The notes: generated by a model from the letters alone, not told the origin. Counted from the stretch's first letter, positions 35,405 through 44,870 are shown. The stretch: DNA of 64,000 nt from an uncultured SAR116 cluster alpha proteobacterium (GCA_902619615.1 CACNFD010000001.1:1-64000); one strand, 5' to 3'. Translations and numbers: made by a program.

Positions 35405-36262
35405 TTATAACTTTGGTGCAGCAATCACTGGATTTTTTAACACACCTAGTAACCCGATATCAACTTCAACAATGTCCCCTGGAACCATGTATACAGGTGG
35501 ATTTCTCTTATCTCCAACACCACCAGGGGTGCCAGTAACAATAACATCCCCAGATGATAATGCTGTAAATTCTGATATGTAACTAATTAGTCTTGGAATT
35601 GGAAAAATAAGATCAGCTAATGTAGCTTTCTGCATTACATTTCCATTTAACCTTAATTCAATTGGTAGCTTTCTATAATCATCCACTTCACTTGGTGTAA
35701 CTAAATAAGGTCCAAACCCACCTGTTCCTGGAAAAGTTTTACCTGGGGTAAATTGAGAAGTGTGTCTTTGATAATTTCTTACACTTCCATCATTATAACA
35801 TGTGTATCCAGCAATATGATCTAGTGCCTCTTCTTCAGATATAAACCTACCACCTTTACCGATAACAATTGCCATTTCAGCCTCATAATCAAAACGATCA
35901 GAATTGTCGGGTTTGATTAAGGGTTGCAAGTGAGCAACTTGAGAATCCGCAAATCTTGTAAAAATTGTTGGGTTATCAACATCAGGTCTACCAGTTTCTT
36001 TTTTATGTTCTAAATAATTTAGTCCAATGCACATAATTTTTTCTGGATTTGGAATTACAGGTAAAAAAGTAAAATCTGAAAAAGATAAGTCTTTTGTTTT
36101 ACCTGCAATATACTCTTCTGCTTCACTTTCCATATTAAGTGAAATTAATTCTTTAATAGAATTAATTTCTGGATCTAATTTGCCAGTAAGATCAATAATT
36201 CCATCTTTAACAACTGCTCCAAAACCTGTTTTTCCTAATCTAGTAAAACTTAGTAATTTCAT
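35405..36262 (-). CDS. Fumarylacetoacetate hydrolase (FAH) family enzyme
   Basis: A 285-residue protein of normal length. The metal-binding acidic residues are in RFDYEAEMAIVIGKGGRF (Glu, Glu) and a later Asp in CYNDGSVRNYQR. The TGTPGGVGDKRNPP loop near the C-terminus is typical. FAH enzymes cleave or decarboxylate ring-fission products such as fumarylpyruvate or 2-oxo-hept-3-ene-dioate. It sits last in the aromatic gene cluster after two VOC dioxygenases and a hydroxylase. The exact substrate is inferred only. Confidence 0.9.
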   Translation of the reverse strand: MKLLSFTRLGKTGFGAVVKDGIIDLTGKLDPEINSIKELISLNMESEAEEYIAGKTKDLSFSDFTFLPVIPNPEKIMCIGLNYLEHKKETGRPDVDNPTIFTRFADSQVAHLQPLIKPDNSDRFDYEAEMAIVIGKGGRFISEEEALDHIAGYTCYNDGSVRNYQRHTSQFTPGKTFPGTGGFGPYLVTPSEVDDYRKLPIELRLNGNVMQKATLADLIFPIPRLISYISEFTALSSGDVIVTGTPGGVGDKRNPPVYMVPGDIVEVDIGLLGVLKNPVIAAPKL

Positions 36263-36275
36263 TTAATTTCCTCTC

Positions 36276-37118
36276 TTATGATCTCATAATTGCTTTTCCC
36301 CATAAATTGAGGGTTCTTTCTTCTTGAGGCCAGTTTTTTGGCGGTCGACCAACTACCGTTTCCAATTCAGCTGATATTTCTATCCAATTTCCATCAATAT
36401 CTTCGATAAATACGAATAAATTATTTCCTGGACCATGTCTACCAGGTCCCCACATCAATTTTACATTATTTTGAGCAAAATGATCACACCATATTTTTAT
36501 ATTATTCCATTCACCAGCTTCATATGAGTGATGATCCATTCCATTTTGTAAAGACTTGAAACACGCAATTGTATGATGTTCGTGATTTGATGTTGTAAAA
36601 CAAGTTGCAAGTTCACCAGTACTTTTTACTACTCTATCAGTTACTTGAAACCCAAGTTTTCTCTGATAGAAATTTTGAAATTTCTCAACGTCTTTAGATG
36701 CAAAAGTAAGATGCTGTAATGGTGCATGAATACCTTTTGTAAAAAAATCATTTTCTTTTTTTTGAACACCAAAACAGATCATATTATTGTCAGGATCTTG
36801 CAATGAAAAAGATCCTGATTGATAAAACTCTGAAACAAAGTTGTTGATTTCACATTTATTTATTTTTAAAAATTCTTTATACCTATCCAAATTTTCTTCA
36901 TTTTTACAAACCATTCCTGCATAGCCAAGTGTATTATTTTTTCCTGTTTTTATTATTATTTTACGACCAGGTCCCTCGCACAAAAACTTTTGATTTGTCA
37001 GCCTATTTATCTTCATATGCATTACATTTGAATAAAATTCAGCTAACCTTTTTGGATCACGACTTTCAATTTCAAGATGATTTAATGAAATGTTAGCTTG
37101 TACAGCATCTAGAGACAT
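36276..37118 (-). CDS. Two-domain VOC protein, extradiol dioxygenase-like
   Basis: A 280-residue protein made of two VOC (glyoxalase/bleomycin) domains, the arrangement of type I extradiol dioxygenases. The metal triad His-His-Glu in the second domain can be placed at PLQHLTFAS, MDHHSYE and GNWIEISAE. The N-terminal domain has ISLNHLEIESRDPKRLAEFY. It would cleave a catechol next to a hydroxyl, with Fe(II). A second such gene is upstream in the cluster at 39377. Confidence 0.85.
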   Translation of the reverse strand: MSLDAVQANISLNHLEIESRDPKRLAEFYSNVMHMKINRLTNQKFLCEGPGRKIIIKTGKNNTLGYAGMVCKNEENLDRYKEFLKINKCEINNFVSEFYQSGSFSLQDPDNNMICFGVQKKENDFFTKGIHAPLQHLTFASKDVEKFQNFYQRKLGFQVTDRVVKSTGELATCFTTSNHEHHTIACFKSLQNGMDHHSYEAGEWNNIKIWCDHFAQNNVKLMWGPGRHGPGNNLFVFIEDIDGNWIEISAELETVVGRPPKNWPQEERTLNLWGKAIMRS

Positions 37119-37122
37119 CTAT

Positions 37123-37905
37123 TTACCTTATTGAATTTGTTTCATGATGATACTTTTGAATATCGTCAAAAATTTCATTAATATATTTTTCTACTAATAA
37201 ACCGTAAGTCGTAAGATTAGCATAAATTATGGGCTCATGCTCTAAAAGAAAATCATCTAAATTGAATATTGAACTTAGAGACGCTATAATGCCCAATTTT
37301 TTGTTGCTGATTGAAACTGCAAAACCAATGAGACCTTTATCTACTTGACCTTCTGTAAAACAATATCCTTTTTTTCTGTCACTTTTTAAATCTCTCAAAA
37401 AATTAGTTTTATTTTCATCTGATTTAAAATTTTCTAAATTAATTAAATTTTCTAACCTTTTGCCAGTAATTTGCATAATTATTGCCCTGGAAGTTGCACC
37501 GTATATTAAAGGCATTAATTTACCTCTTTGATAACTTGTATTTTTTTTAAAAGTTGGATTTTTGTAATCAGCAACACACATCACATTATTTCCGTAAAGT
37601 CTTGCTAAAACGTTAACACTTGTTATAGGATTTTCATTGGCTAGTTTTTTTAGAAATGGTTGTCCTGCTCTAACCAAAGGATCAGAAAAATTAATTATTC
37701 TATTAAATTTAATGAATGCCGGACCCAATCTAAAATAAGATCCTGACGCACTTTCAAGAAATTCTGCTGTGACCATTTCTCGCACAATTCTATATATTGT
37801 ACTAGATGGTGTTTTAAGTGATTTTGAAATTTCCAAGACAGTCCAAGAACTTCTCTCCTCGGAGAATAGATCTAAGATTTTTTTATACCTTTGGAAACCA
37901 GACAC
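37123..37905 (-). CDS. IclR-family transcriptional regulator
   Basis: A 260-residue regulator with an N-terminal winged helix-turn-helix (TVLEISKSLKTPSSTIYRIVREM, about residues 17-40) and a C-terminal IclR ligand-binding domain. The start is a GTG at 37903-37905 with agggat before it. It sits inside the operon between the hydroxylase and the VOC gene, so it probably controls the cluster in response to an aromatic acid and is co-expressed with it. The ligand is unknown. Confidence 0.92.
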   Translation of the reverse strand: MSGFQRYKKILDLFSEERSSWTVLEISKSLKTPSSTIYRIVREMVTAEFLESASGSYFRLGPAFIKFNRIINFSDPLVRAGQPFLKKLANENPITSVNVLARLYGNNVMCVADYKNPTFKKNTSYQRGKLMPLIYGATSRAIIMQITGKRLENLINLENFKSDENKTNFLRDLKSDRKKGYCFTEGQVDKGLIGFAVSISNKKLGIIASLSSIFNLDDFLLEHEPIIYANLTTYGLLVEKYINEIFDDIQKYHHETNSIR

Positions 37906-37913
37906 CTTTATCC

Positions 37914-39380
37914 CTATGAAGCAAGAATTTGATTAAGATAAAAACGAGAAAATTCTTTTAAATCGTTTTTATCTGTACTAGCAAGAACGAACCGATCGGG
38001 TCGAATTATTAAGGTGTTTGAATTGAATTTCTTTAAAATTTTTTCTATTTCCGGTATATCAATTGTACTGTAAGTTCTAATTTTTAATTTCTTTTCACAC
38101 TCCTTCTTATTTGTAATTAAGATTGGATAACATGAAAATAAATCGTCAAATTCTTTACTAGAATTAATTTTTAGGGATGGAAAAATTTTACCTCTATTTT
38201 TATCATGCAGATTACCTAATCCTTTTCCAAGTTGAGGCTTTATACTATTCATTTTTATTGTACCATCTTTTTCTACATAAACAGTGTCTGATACTTTAGA
38301 TCCACCAATTGAATTAAGTAGTTCACCCATTTTCATTGCAGTGTTTATATAATCTCTCACATTTGAAGATCTCTCACTTTGATAAGTATTAAGTAATCTT
38401 TCATTATGACCTTTTTTGCAACATATGCTAATTTTCCACGCTAAATTGGATGCATCTCTGATTCCAGCACACATCCCTTGCCCCATAAATGGCGGTGTTA
38501 AATGAGCCGCATCTCCAACTAAAAATTGACGGCCTCGTCTCCATTTTTTTGCAATTGCTGATTGAAATGTGTAAACGGTTTTTCTTTCAATCATTGCTTC
38601 ATCTTTCGATATCCATTGACTTAAAAATTTCCAGAGTGTTTTACTATCGAAAAATTTTTCTTCACTTTCTTCTTTTTTTAGAGCTATTTCCCATCTTCTT
38701 CTTTTTCCAACATTTCTACAGTAAGTGGCCGGCCTTCTGGAATTACAGTATTGTATTGTTCTGTCTGGCAAATTTGTTTTTTTAGTTTTTAAAATTACAT
38801 CAATAACTGCCCAACGTTGTTCGAAACCTAAATGTTCCATTTCACTATTTATTTGCTTTCTTAGAAAAGAGTTAGCACCATCACAGCCAATCACATATTT
38901 AGACTTTACAGAAAAAATCTGTTTAGTTTTTATATTTTTGTATTGAATAATTGAATGATTTTTATGGTTAATAGTTTTGTATACTTCAGAATTTTGAGAA
39001 ATAAGTACTTTTTCAAATCTTTTTAATTTATGACGAAGACTTCTTTCTAAATCAGGTTGATGAAAGCGATAACTAGGATACCATCCATTTTCTGTAATTA
39101 CTTTTGGTCTTGGCCAATCAAGAAGAAGCTGGCCTTTTTCATTAACGAATTTAGTACCTTTATTAATTATTAATTTTTTTGTTAAACTCTTAGTTATGCC
39201 AATAGTATTAAATACTCTCATAACTTCATCATCAAAATGAACTGCTCGAGGTAGATTATATATACTTGCTTCTTTTTCTAAAACTAGAATAGATAAATTG
39301 TTCATAGCTAAAAGATTAGCTAATGTTCCTCCTGCAGGACCTAATCCAATTATAACTACATCAAAATCTATGTTGCTCAT
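37914..39380 (-). CDS. MhpA-like FAD aromatic hydroxylase
   Basis: A 488-residue class A flavin monooxygenase. It has FDVVIIGLGPAGGTLANLLA for FAD binding, PRAVHFDDEVMRVFNTIG as in 3-(3-hydroxyphenyl)propionate hydroxylases, and the second FAD motif VGDAAHLTPPFMGQGMCAG. It uses NAD(P)H and O2 to add a hydroxyl ortho to an existing one, creating a catechol for the extradiol enzymes. The start overlaps the stop of the upstream dioxygenase (ATGA at 39377-39380), which decides the ATG chosen. Confidence 0.92.
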   Translation of the reverse strand: MSNIDFDVVIIGLGPAGGTLANLLAMNNLSILVLEKEASIYNLPRAVHFDDEVMRVFNTIGITKSLTKKLIINKGTKFVNEKGQLLLDWPRPKVITENGWYPSYRFHQPDLERSLRHKLKRFEKVLISQNSEVYKTINHKNHSIIQYKNIKTKQIFSVKSKYVIGCDGANSFLRKQINSEMEHLGFEQRWAVIDVILKTKKTNLPDRTIQYCNSRRPATYCRNVGKRRRWEIALKKEESEEKFFDSKTLWKFLSQWISKDEAMIERKTVYTFQSAIAKKWRRGRQFLVGDAAHLTPPFMGQGMCAGIRDASNLAWKISICCKKGHNERLLNTYQSERSSNVRDYINTAMKMGELLNSIGGSKVSDTVYVEKDGTIKMNSIKPQLGKGLGNLHDKNRGKIFPSLKINSSKEFDDLFSCYPILITNKKECEKKLKIRTYSTIDIPEIEKILKKFNSNTLIIRPDRFVLASTDKNDLKEFSRFYLNQILAS

Positions 39381-40351
39381 TTTTTTCGAATATTTTGATA
39401 TAACCAAGGGCAATCAATTATCATTGGTGATCTTTTACCTTGCTGGGCCGTTTCAATACGCTTTTTTCTAAACTTTAATCTTTCATCATTAGGCAAATAT
39501 AATCTTTCATGCCCCCAGAAACTTGGACCTTCGCTTGTTTCATGAGGAACCCATGTAGTAGGATCAATAATTCTGCCACCCCATCCATTTTCAATAAAAA
39601 ATCCTGAAGGGGTATGTGCATAAAAAGAAGTCATATAATCGTTTGTGTGTCGACCCAAGGTGTAAGCTATCCCATTTTTATGGTTATATTGTAGTAAATC
39701 ATATCCTTGCCCAACATCGTCTAAATTTTTATATTCTACCATAAAATGATGAAATCCTTGTTGACCACTTCCAATTAGAGCAAAGCTGTGATGGCGTCCA
39801 TTCACATGGAAAAAACATAATGCAATAGGATCAAAAGTATAATCACTTATTTTAAAATCTAATATATCTCTGTAAAAAGGAATTAATGCATCAACATTAG
39901 ATACATGTAAAACTGCATGACCTAGTCCACAAACGTCAGTCTTAAATCCAGAAATTGGTCTTCCTGGGACAAATTGACTATTATCTAAATGAGGCTTATA
40001 AACGAGTTCAATTCTATTACCTGCTGGATCGTCAAAATATATTAATTCGTCAACATACCTCATATCAGCAAGGTTTTTATTTCCTATGAAAACATCTACT
40101 CCATTATCTTCCAACCTTTTCGCATATTTTTGAAAATCTGATTTTTCTTCTATTTCCCATCCAAGGAACGCAAGTTTATCACCAGGTTCACCGGAGATTG
40201 TGAATCTTTGCTTTTGATCATCCATACGAAAAGATAAAGATTTTTTAGAATGATCAGTTATTTGCATTCCTAGATACTTAGTAGCAAAGTCTTGCCAATC
40301 TTCAATTTTGTCTGAATTAACTCCAATATAACTAAGCGCATTGATGGACAT
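39377..40351 (-). CDS. Type I extradiol ring-cleavage dioxygenase
   Basis: A 324-residue protein with two VOC domains, close in length to BphC/2,3-dihydroxybiphenyl dioxygenase. The second domain holds the Fe(II) ligands His (GLGHAVLHVSN), His (GFHHFMVEYKN) and Glu (GFFIENGWGG), and the tyrosine-rich loop DYMTSFYAHTPSG. It opens a catechol ring by meta cleavage. It is the first gene of the minus-strand aromatic cluster, and 195 bases separate it from the divergent TRAP operon. Confidence 0.92.
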   Translation of the reverse strand: MSINALSYIGVNSDKIEDWQDFATKYLGMQITDHSKKSLSFRMDDQKQRFTISGEPGDKLAFLGWEIEEKSDFQKYAKRLEDNGVDVFIGNKNLADMRYVDELIYFDDPAGNRIELVYKPHLDNSQFVPGRPISGFKTDVCGLGHAVLHVSNVDALIPFYRDILDFKISDYTFDPIALCFFHVNGRHHSFALIGSGQQGFHHFMVEYKNLDDVGQGYDLLQYNHKNGIAYTLGRHTNDYMTSFYAHTPSGFFIENGWGGRIIDPTTWVPHETSEGPSFWGHERLYLPNDERLKFRKKRIETAQQGKRSPMIIDCPWLYQNIRKK

Positions 40352-40546
40352 AAAAAAATCCCAGTAAAAATTTAACTTAATAATACATTATATTGATAAA
40401 AAATCAATAAATTTATAATAAAATTCTTATATAATGATAATTTATAGTAATTTTTAAAAAATAAAATTTGATTTATATTAATATCTAGTTAATGATTTAA
40501 ATTACACAAATTAAAATTATTTAAAATTTTAAATGGAGGAATATTA

Positions 40547-41581
40547 ATGAATAAATTGATTGGCGTAGTAGCGACTACAATTATCAGTGCTGGATTATCA
40601 TTTTCAGCATTAGCTGATAAGGTTACTCTAAAATTTCACACTATGGTACCAATGCCAGCAAATTCAAATGCTAAATTTGTTAAACCATGGGCTGACAAGG
40701 TAAAAAAAGAAAGTAATGGAGAAATAATTACTGAAATGTATCCTTCAATGCAACTAGGAGGAAAACCACCACAACTAGTTGATCAAGCTCGTGAAGGGGT
40801 TGTGGATATTGTTTGGACAGTAGCAGGTTATACTCCTGGAAGATTTCCAAGATTATCAGTATTTGAATTACCTTTCATGCCTACAAGCGCAAAAATAACT
40901 GCTCAGGCTGTTCAAGAATTTGTTGAAACTGCTGGAGCAGAAGATCTTAAAGATTATAAAATTCTTGCAGTCCACGTTCATGCTCCAGGAATGATACACA
41001 CAAAAAAAACATTAATTAAGTCAGTAAGTGACTTTAAAGGTCTTAAGCTAAGAGGTCCAACACGTTCAGCAACTAGTCTTTTGAAAAAATTAGGGGCTAC
41101 ACCTGTAGGGATGCCGATACCAAAAGTTGCACCTTCCTTATCAAAAGGAGTAATTACAGGGATGGTTGTTCCTTGGGAAATTATGCCATCTTTTAAACTT
41201 CAAGAATTAACTAAGTCGCATACCAACGTTGCAGGAAATAGAGGTCTTTATACAACTCCATTTCTTTTTGTTATGAACAAAGCAAAATACGATTCCTTAT
41301 CACCAGCCCATAAAAAAGTTATAGATAATAATTCAGGCATGTCATTAGCTAGACAAGCAGGTGTATTATGGGATGACTTTGAAGGACCTGCTCGTGCATT
41401 AGCAGTTAAAGCTGGTGGAGAATTTCACACTTTAACAGGAGAACCTTTAGCTGAGATTAAAAAAGCAGCAGATCAAGTTATTAAAGATTGGATTAAAGAT
41501 GCTAACAGTAAAGGTCTTGATGGACAAAAACTGTATGATACTGCAAAGTCTTTAATTTCAAAATATGAAAAAATGATGTAA
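40547..41581 (+). CDS. dctP: TRAP transporter substrate-binding protein DctP
   Basis: A 344-residue periplasmic binding protein. The signal peptide ends at SFSALADK (about residue 23). The mature part begins VTLKFHTMVPMPANS and contains DFKGLKLRGPTRSATSLLKK (with the conserved Arg that binds a carboxylate), GMPIPKVAPSLSKGVITG and a long C-terminal helix. A clear ribosome site (tggaggaatatta) precedes the ATG. It starts the dctPQM operon and is divergent from the aromatic cluster, suggesting it binds an aromatic or aliphatic acid used there (inference). Confidence 0.93.
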   Translation: MNKLIGVVATTIISAGLSFSALADKVTLKFHTMVPMPANSNAKFVKPWADKVKKESNGEIITEMYPSMQLGGKPPQLVDQAREGVVDIVWTVAGYTPGRFPRLSVFELPFMPTSAKITAQAVQEFVETAGAEDLKDYKILAVHVHAPGMIHTKKTLIKSVSDFKGLKLRGPTRSATSLLKKLGATPVGMPIPKVAPSLSKGVITGMVVPWEIMPSFKLQELTKSHTNVAGNRGLYTTPFLFVMNKAKYDSLSPAHKKVIDNNSGMSLARQAGVLWDDFEGPARALAVKAGGEFHTLTGEPLAEIKKAADQVIKDWIKDANSKGLDGQKLYDTAKSLISKYEKMM

Positions 41582-41592
41582 TTATCCTAAAT

Positions 41593-42123
41593 ATGAGTTT
41601 TGGGAAAAAAATCTTTACGTTTAAAATACGTCCAAATAATAAATTTGGACGTATTTTACATTTGATCTCTAAATATTTTGCAATCTTTGGTGGCTTTATA
41701 CTTTTAACAGCTGCTTTAATTAGTATTTTTTCTATTTTTGGAAGAGTAGTCTTTTCATCTCCTATTCTAGGTGATTTTGAATTAGTTGAAATAGCTTGTG
41801 CGGTTGCAATTGGATCCTTTTTACCATTATGCCATCTCAAAGAGGGAAATGTTATAGTGGACTTCATAACAGCTAAATTATCAAAAAATAAAATTAATTT
41901 TTTAGACTCTGTCAGCTCCCTCATATTTGGATTGGTTGCTTCGTTCTTTAGTTCTCGTATGATTTTAGGAGCTAAGGACATGTATGTTTATCAAGAAGAA
42001 ACTATGCTTCTTGCGTTTCCAATTTGGGTACCTTTTATTCCAGTTATAGCTTCTTTTTTTCTTCTTACAATTTGCTGTTTTTATACCTTCATAATTAAAA
42101 TTAACCTCATTATAGGAAAATAA
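41593..42123 (+). CDS. TRAP small permease DctQ
   Basis: A four-helix small TRAP permease of about 176 residues if read from ATG 41593. Helix 1 is FAIFGGFILLTAALISIFSIFGRVV, followed by the conserved LGDFELVEIACAVAI. A large hairpin (41622-41658) lies in its first codons. An in-frame TTG at 41662 just after the hairpin is an alternative start that would leave it untranslated (153 residues). It pairs with DctM, 4 bases downstream. Confidence 0.85.
   Translation: MSFGKKIFTFKIRPNNKFGRILHLISKYFAIFGGFILLTAALISIFSIFGRVVFSSPILGDFELVEIACAVAIGSFLPLCHLKEGNVIVDFITAKLSKNKINFLDSVSSLIFGLVASFFSSRMILGAKDMYVYQEETMLLAFPIWVPFIPVIASFFLLTICCFYTFIIKINLIIGK
41622..41658 (+). terminator. A/T-flanked hairpin between dctP and dctQ
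   Basis: A 16-base-pair perfect inverted repeat (41622-41637 and 41643-41658) with a 5-base loop starts 40 bases after the dctP stop. The stem has an A-run on the left and a T-run on the right, the form of a two-way attenuator. It probably raises dctP mRNA relative to the permease genes by partial termination or by stopping 3' decay. Confidence 0.6.
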
Positions 42124-42127
42124 TTTT

Positions 42128-43444
42128 ATGGATAAATTTACGCTTGGCATAATTGCTTTTCCTATATTATTTTCCATGCTTGCACTCAGAATGCCAATTG
42201 GTTTGGCTATGTTAATAGTTGGTTGTTCGGGAACGATTATAATAGCTGGATGGCTTCCAATTTTATCTCAAGTTAAAACTAGTGCATGGCATTTGTTTTC
42301 TAATTATTCTTTATCTGTCATTCCACTATTTTTATTAATGGGAAATTTTGCTGGTAAAGCTGGTATGAGCGAGGCACTTTTTAAATTTACTGGGGCTTGT
42401 CTTGGCCACAGAAAGGGTGGGGTTGCAATGGCAGCAATTGGTGCTTGTGCAGGATTTGGAGCTATTTGTGGATCATCACTGGCAACCGCAGCCACTATGG
42501 GCAAAGTTGCACTTCCTGAACTAAGACGATTAGGGTATTCTGGAGCTCTAAGTACAGGAACTCTGGCTGCTGGTGGAACTTTAGGAATATTAATACCACC
42601 ATCTGTAATACTCATCATCTACTCAATTTTAACAGAACAAAATATTGCTAAAATGTTTTTAGCTGCTTTCATTCCCGGTATTCTAGCTGCTTTAGGATAC
42701 ATACTTGCAATTGCTTTATATGTTAGGTTTGTAAAGGATTCTGGGCCAACTAAAGATAGAATTGGCTGGAAAAAAAGATTGTCTTTATTTAAGAATATAT
42801 GGCAGATAATTCTAATTTTTTTAGTGATGATTGGAGGTATTTATTTAGGTTGGTTTACCCCTACAGAAGGTGGTGCTATCGGTGCAGGTGGGGCTGGTCT
42901 GATTGCAATTTCTAGCAAGAATTTTAAGTTTAAAGATTTGGTTGAAGTAATTGAGAGTACTGCAATTACCTCTGCTATGATATTTTTAGTGCTTTTAGGC
43001 GCAGAATTTTTCAACTCATTTATAGCATTAACACAACTTCCTAACAAATTAGGCGAGATTGCATTAGAAAACAATCTATCACCTTATATGATTGTAGCAT
43101 GTATTCTTGTATTATATCTGTTCTTAGGCTGTTTGATGGATAGCTTAGCAATGATTTTACTCACAATACCAGTTTTTTTTCCCTTGATAATGACATTGAA
43201 TTTTGGAATGTCAGCTGAAGAAACAGCAATATGGTTTGGAATATTAACACTTATCGTCGTAGAAGTAGGATTAATTACACCTCCTGTTGGATTAAATGTT
43301 TTTATTATAAACAAGATGGCAGGAGATGTTAGTATTGCTGAAACTTTCAAGGGAGTCTTACCATTTTTATTTAGTGATATTTTAAGAGTAATACTATTGT
43401 TTTCATTTCCAGGCATCACATTATTCTTATTAAAAGTATTTTAA
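42128..43444 (+). CDS. dctM: TRAP large permease DctM
   Basis: A 438-residue, roughly 12-helix membrane protein and the full DctM length. It has FPILFSMLALRMPIGLAML, LFLLMGNFAGKAGMSEALF, the GALSTGTLAAGGTLGIL motif followed by PPSVILIIYS, WFTPTEGGAIGAGGA, and the C-terminal GLITPPVGLNVFIIN. It is the main sodium-coupled transport subunit, working with DctQ and the binding protein upstream. A strong ribosome site (ataggaaaataa) precedes the ATG. Confidence 0.94.
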   Translation: MDKFTLGIIAFPILFSMLALRMPIGLAMLIVGCSGTIIIAGWLPILSQVKTSAWHLFSNYSLSVIPLFLLMGNFAGKAGMSEALFKFTGACLGHRKGGVAMAAIGACAGFGAICGSSLATAATMGKVALPELRRLGYSGALSTGTLAAGGTLGILIPPSVILIIYSILTEQNIAKMFLAAFIPGILAALGYILAIALYVRFVKDSGPTKDRIGWKKRLSLFKNIWQIILIFLVMIGGIYLGWFTPTEGGAIGAGGAGLIAISSKNFKFKDLVEVIESTAITSAMIFLVLLGAEFFNSFIALTQLPNKLGEIALENNLSPYMIVACILVLYLFLGCLMDSLAMILLTIPVFFPLIMTLNFGMSAEETAIWFGILTLIVVEVGLITPPVGLNVFIINKMAGDVSIAETFKGVLPFLFSDILRVILLFSFPGITLFLLKVF

Positions 43445-43445
43445 G

Positions 43446-43691
43446 ATGAATCAAGATAACAAAAAATATTTATGGAAGTTAATCCAACTAACTGGAGATA
43501 GTTTAATTAATAAATTACCAGATCATCCAAATCATCCTAATGGAAGAAACCCCTATGCTCACGTTGCATTAAAAGTAAAAAACAGGTTTGGAAAAAGTTA
43601 TAAAGATCTTCCTGACGAGAAAGTTCATGAAGTCATTAATTATTTAAATATATTAAAACAAACTGAGGGAAATTCAAAAAACTTACATTAA
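43446..43691 (+). CDS. 81-residue protein at the end of a TRAP operon
   Basis: A soluble, basic protein starting 1 base after the dctM stop, so it is probably co-translated. It has an HPNHPNGRNPYAHVALKVKN motif and KSYKDLPDEKVHEVINYLN, a pattern that looks conserved rather than random. No signal or membrane segment is seen. I recognise no family. Co-location suggests a role with the transporter or with handling of its substrate. Confidence 0.65.
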   Translation: MNQDNKKYLWKLIQLTGDSLINKLPDHPNHPNGRNPYAHVALKVKNRFGKSYKDLPDEKVHEVINYLNILKQTEGNSKNLH

Positions 43692-43758
43692 TCGCATCTA
43701 ATTTTTGATAAATTTCTTCTAGCTAAATTTTAATTCTTAATTTGTTAATCATTAAAGT

Positions 43759-43788
43759 TTGACTAATCTTACTTAATAAGCTTATCTA
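43759..43788 (+). promoter_or_regulatory. Putative promoter of the second dctPQM operon
   Basis: TTGACT (43759-43764) and TATCTA (43783-43788) are separated by 18 bases and lie about 30 bases before the ATG of dctP at 43819. The match to consensus is moderate. A spacer is present, but no operator is seen. Confidence 0.35.
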
Positions 43789-43818
43789 AACTTTTAATCT
43801 ATTACATGGGGAAAATAT

Positions 43819-44859
43819 ATGAAAAATTTAAAAAGAATGTTTGCCGTTTTCCTAATGGTTCTTATGTCAAATTTTTTGGCGAACCTTGTTCTTGCTAGTG
43901 TAGACGGCCCTAGTGTTTTTTGGAAGTATAGTCTATGGGGAAAAAGACGTGCATTTACTGAGGGTGCAGAAACTTTATCCAAAAGACTTGCAGAGGAAAC
44001 CGGTGGTAAATTTAAACTAAAAATTTTCTATGGTGGCCAATTGGCAAAATCAAGAGAAAATTGGGATGGTTTGAAAGCTAATTCTTTTGAAATGGCAACT
44101 GTTTGTAACTTTTATCATCCAAAGAAAAACCCAGGTTTAATGGCGTTAACACTTCCATTTTTACCACTTGGACAAAGTTTTGACAGAGATGCAAAATTGA
44201 GACAAGCAGTCTACGATCATCCAATATTAAAAAAAGAAGCATCAAAATTTAATGGTATATATTTTATGACTTCAAATTTACCACAATATGAATTTATGGG
44301 TAAAGGAAAGCCACCATTAAAACTTTCTGACTTTAAAGGATTAAGAGTTAGAGCTGGTGGTGGTGTTGGAACAGCAATGGTAAGATTAGGAGCTACAAAG
44401 ATGTCAGTTCCTGCACCAGAAACATATACACTTATTGCTAGAGGTGCAGTTGATGCCGTATCATTTCCATTCACTTATGCTCATGCTGCTTACAAAATTG
44501 ATGAAGTAGCTGATTGGTATACTGCAAACTTGTCTCCAGGGACATCAGATTGTCCATATGTAATGAATATGCAAGCTTACAATAAACTTCCAAAACAATA
44601 CCAAAATTTGTTAAACAGTCTTCGCGGTGAAGCTTTAGAATCTCTTAAAGCTGCATATAAGAAAGCTGATGATAAAAATTTACCTGTTTGGAAGAAAAAA
44701 TTCACAGAGATTAGATATGATAGAGAAACCCTCGCTGAATTTAAAGCAAAAGTAGGTAAGCCGATTTGGGCTGAATGGGTTGCTGCTAACAAGGATCAAT
44801 TTGATGCTCAAGCAGTATTAGACGTCATTTTAAACTTTAAATATTCAAATGTAAATTAA
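43819..44859 (+). CDS. dctP: TRAP transporter substrate-binding protein DctP (second operon)
   Basis: A 346-residue periplasmic binding protein with a signal peptide (about residues 1-26, ending LVLASVDG). It contains ENWDGLKANSFEMATV, SDFKGLRVRAGGGVGTAM with the conserved Arg, and ARGAVDAVSFPFTYAHAAY. It differs clearly from the DctP at 40547, so the two systems probably carry different substrates. A hairpin follows its stop at 44871-44902. Confidence 0.92.
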   Translation: MKNLKRMFAVFLMVLMSNFLANLVLASVDGPSVFWKYSLWGKRRAFTEGAETLSKRLAEETGGKFKLKIFYGGQLAKSRENWDGLKANSFEMATVCNFYHPKKNPGLMALTLPFLPLGQSFDRDAKLRQAVYDHPILKKEASKFNGIYFMTSNLPQYEFMGKGKPPLKLSDFKGLRVRAGGGVGTAMVRLGATKMSVPAPETYTLIARGAVDAVSFPFTYAHAAYKIDEVADWYTANLSPGTSDCPYVMNMQAYNKLPKQYQNLLNSLRGEALESLKAAYKKADDKNLPVWKKKFTEIRYDRETLAEFKAKVGKPIWAEWVAANKDQFDAQAVLDVILNFKYSNVN

Positions 44860-44870
44860 TATACTAATAG

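Noticed and set aside
41502..41981. A 159-residue open frame on the minus strand
   Set aside because: It runs antisense across the end of dctP and most of dctQ, both certain genes, and has no recognisable domain.
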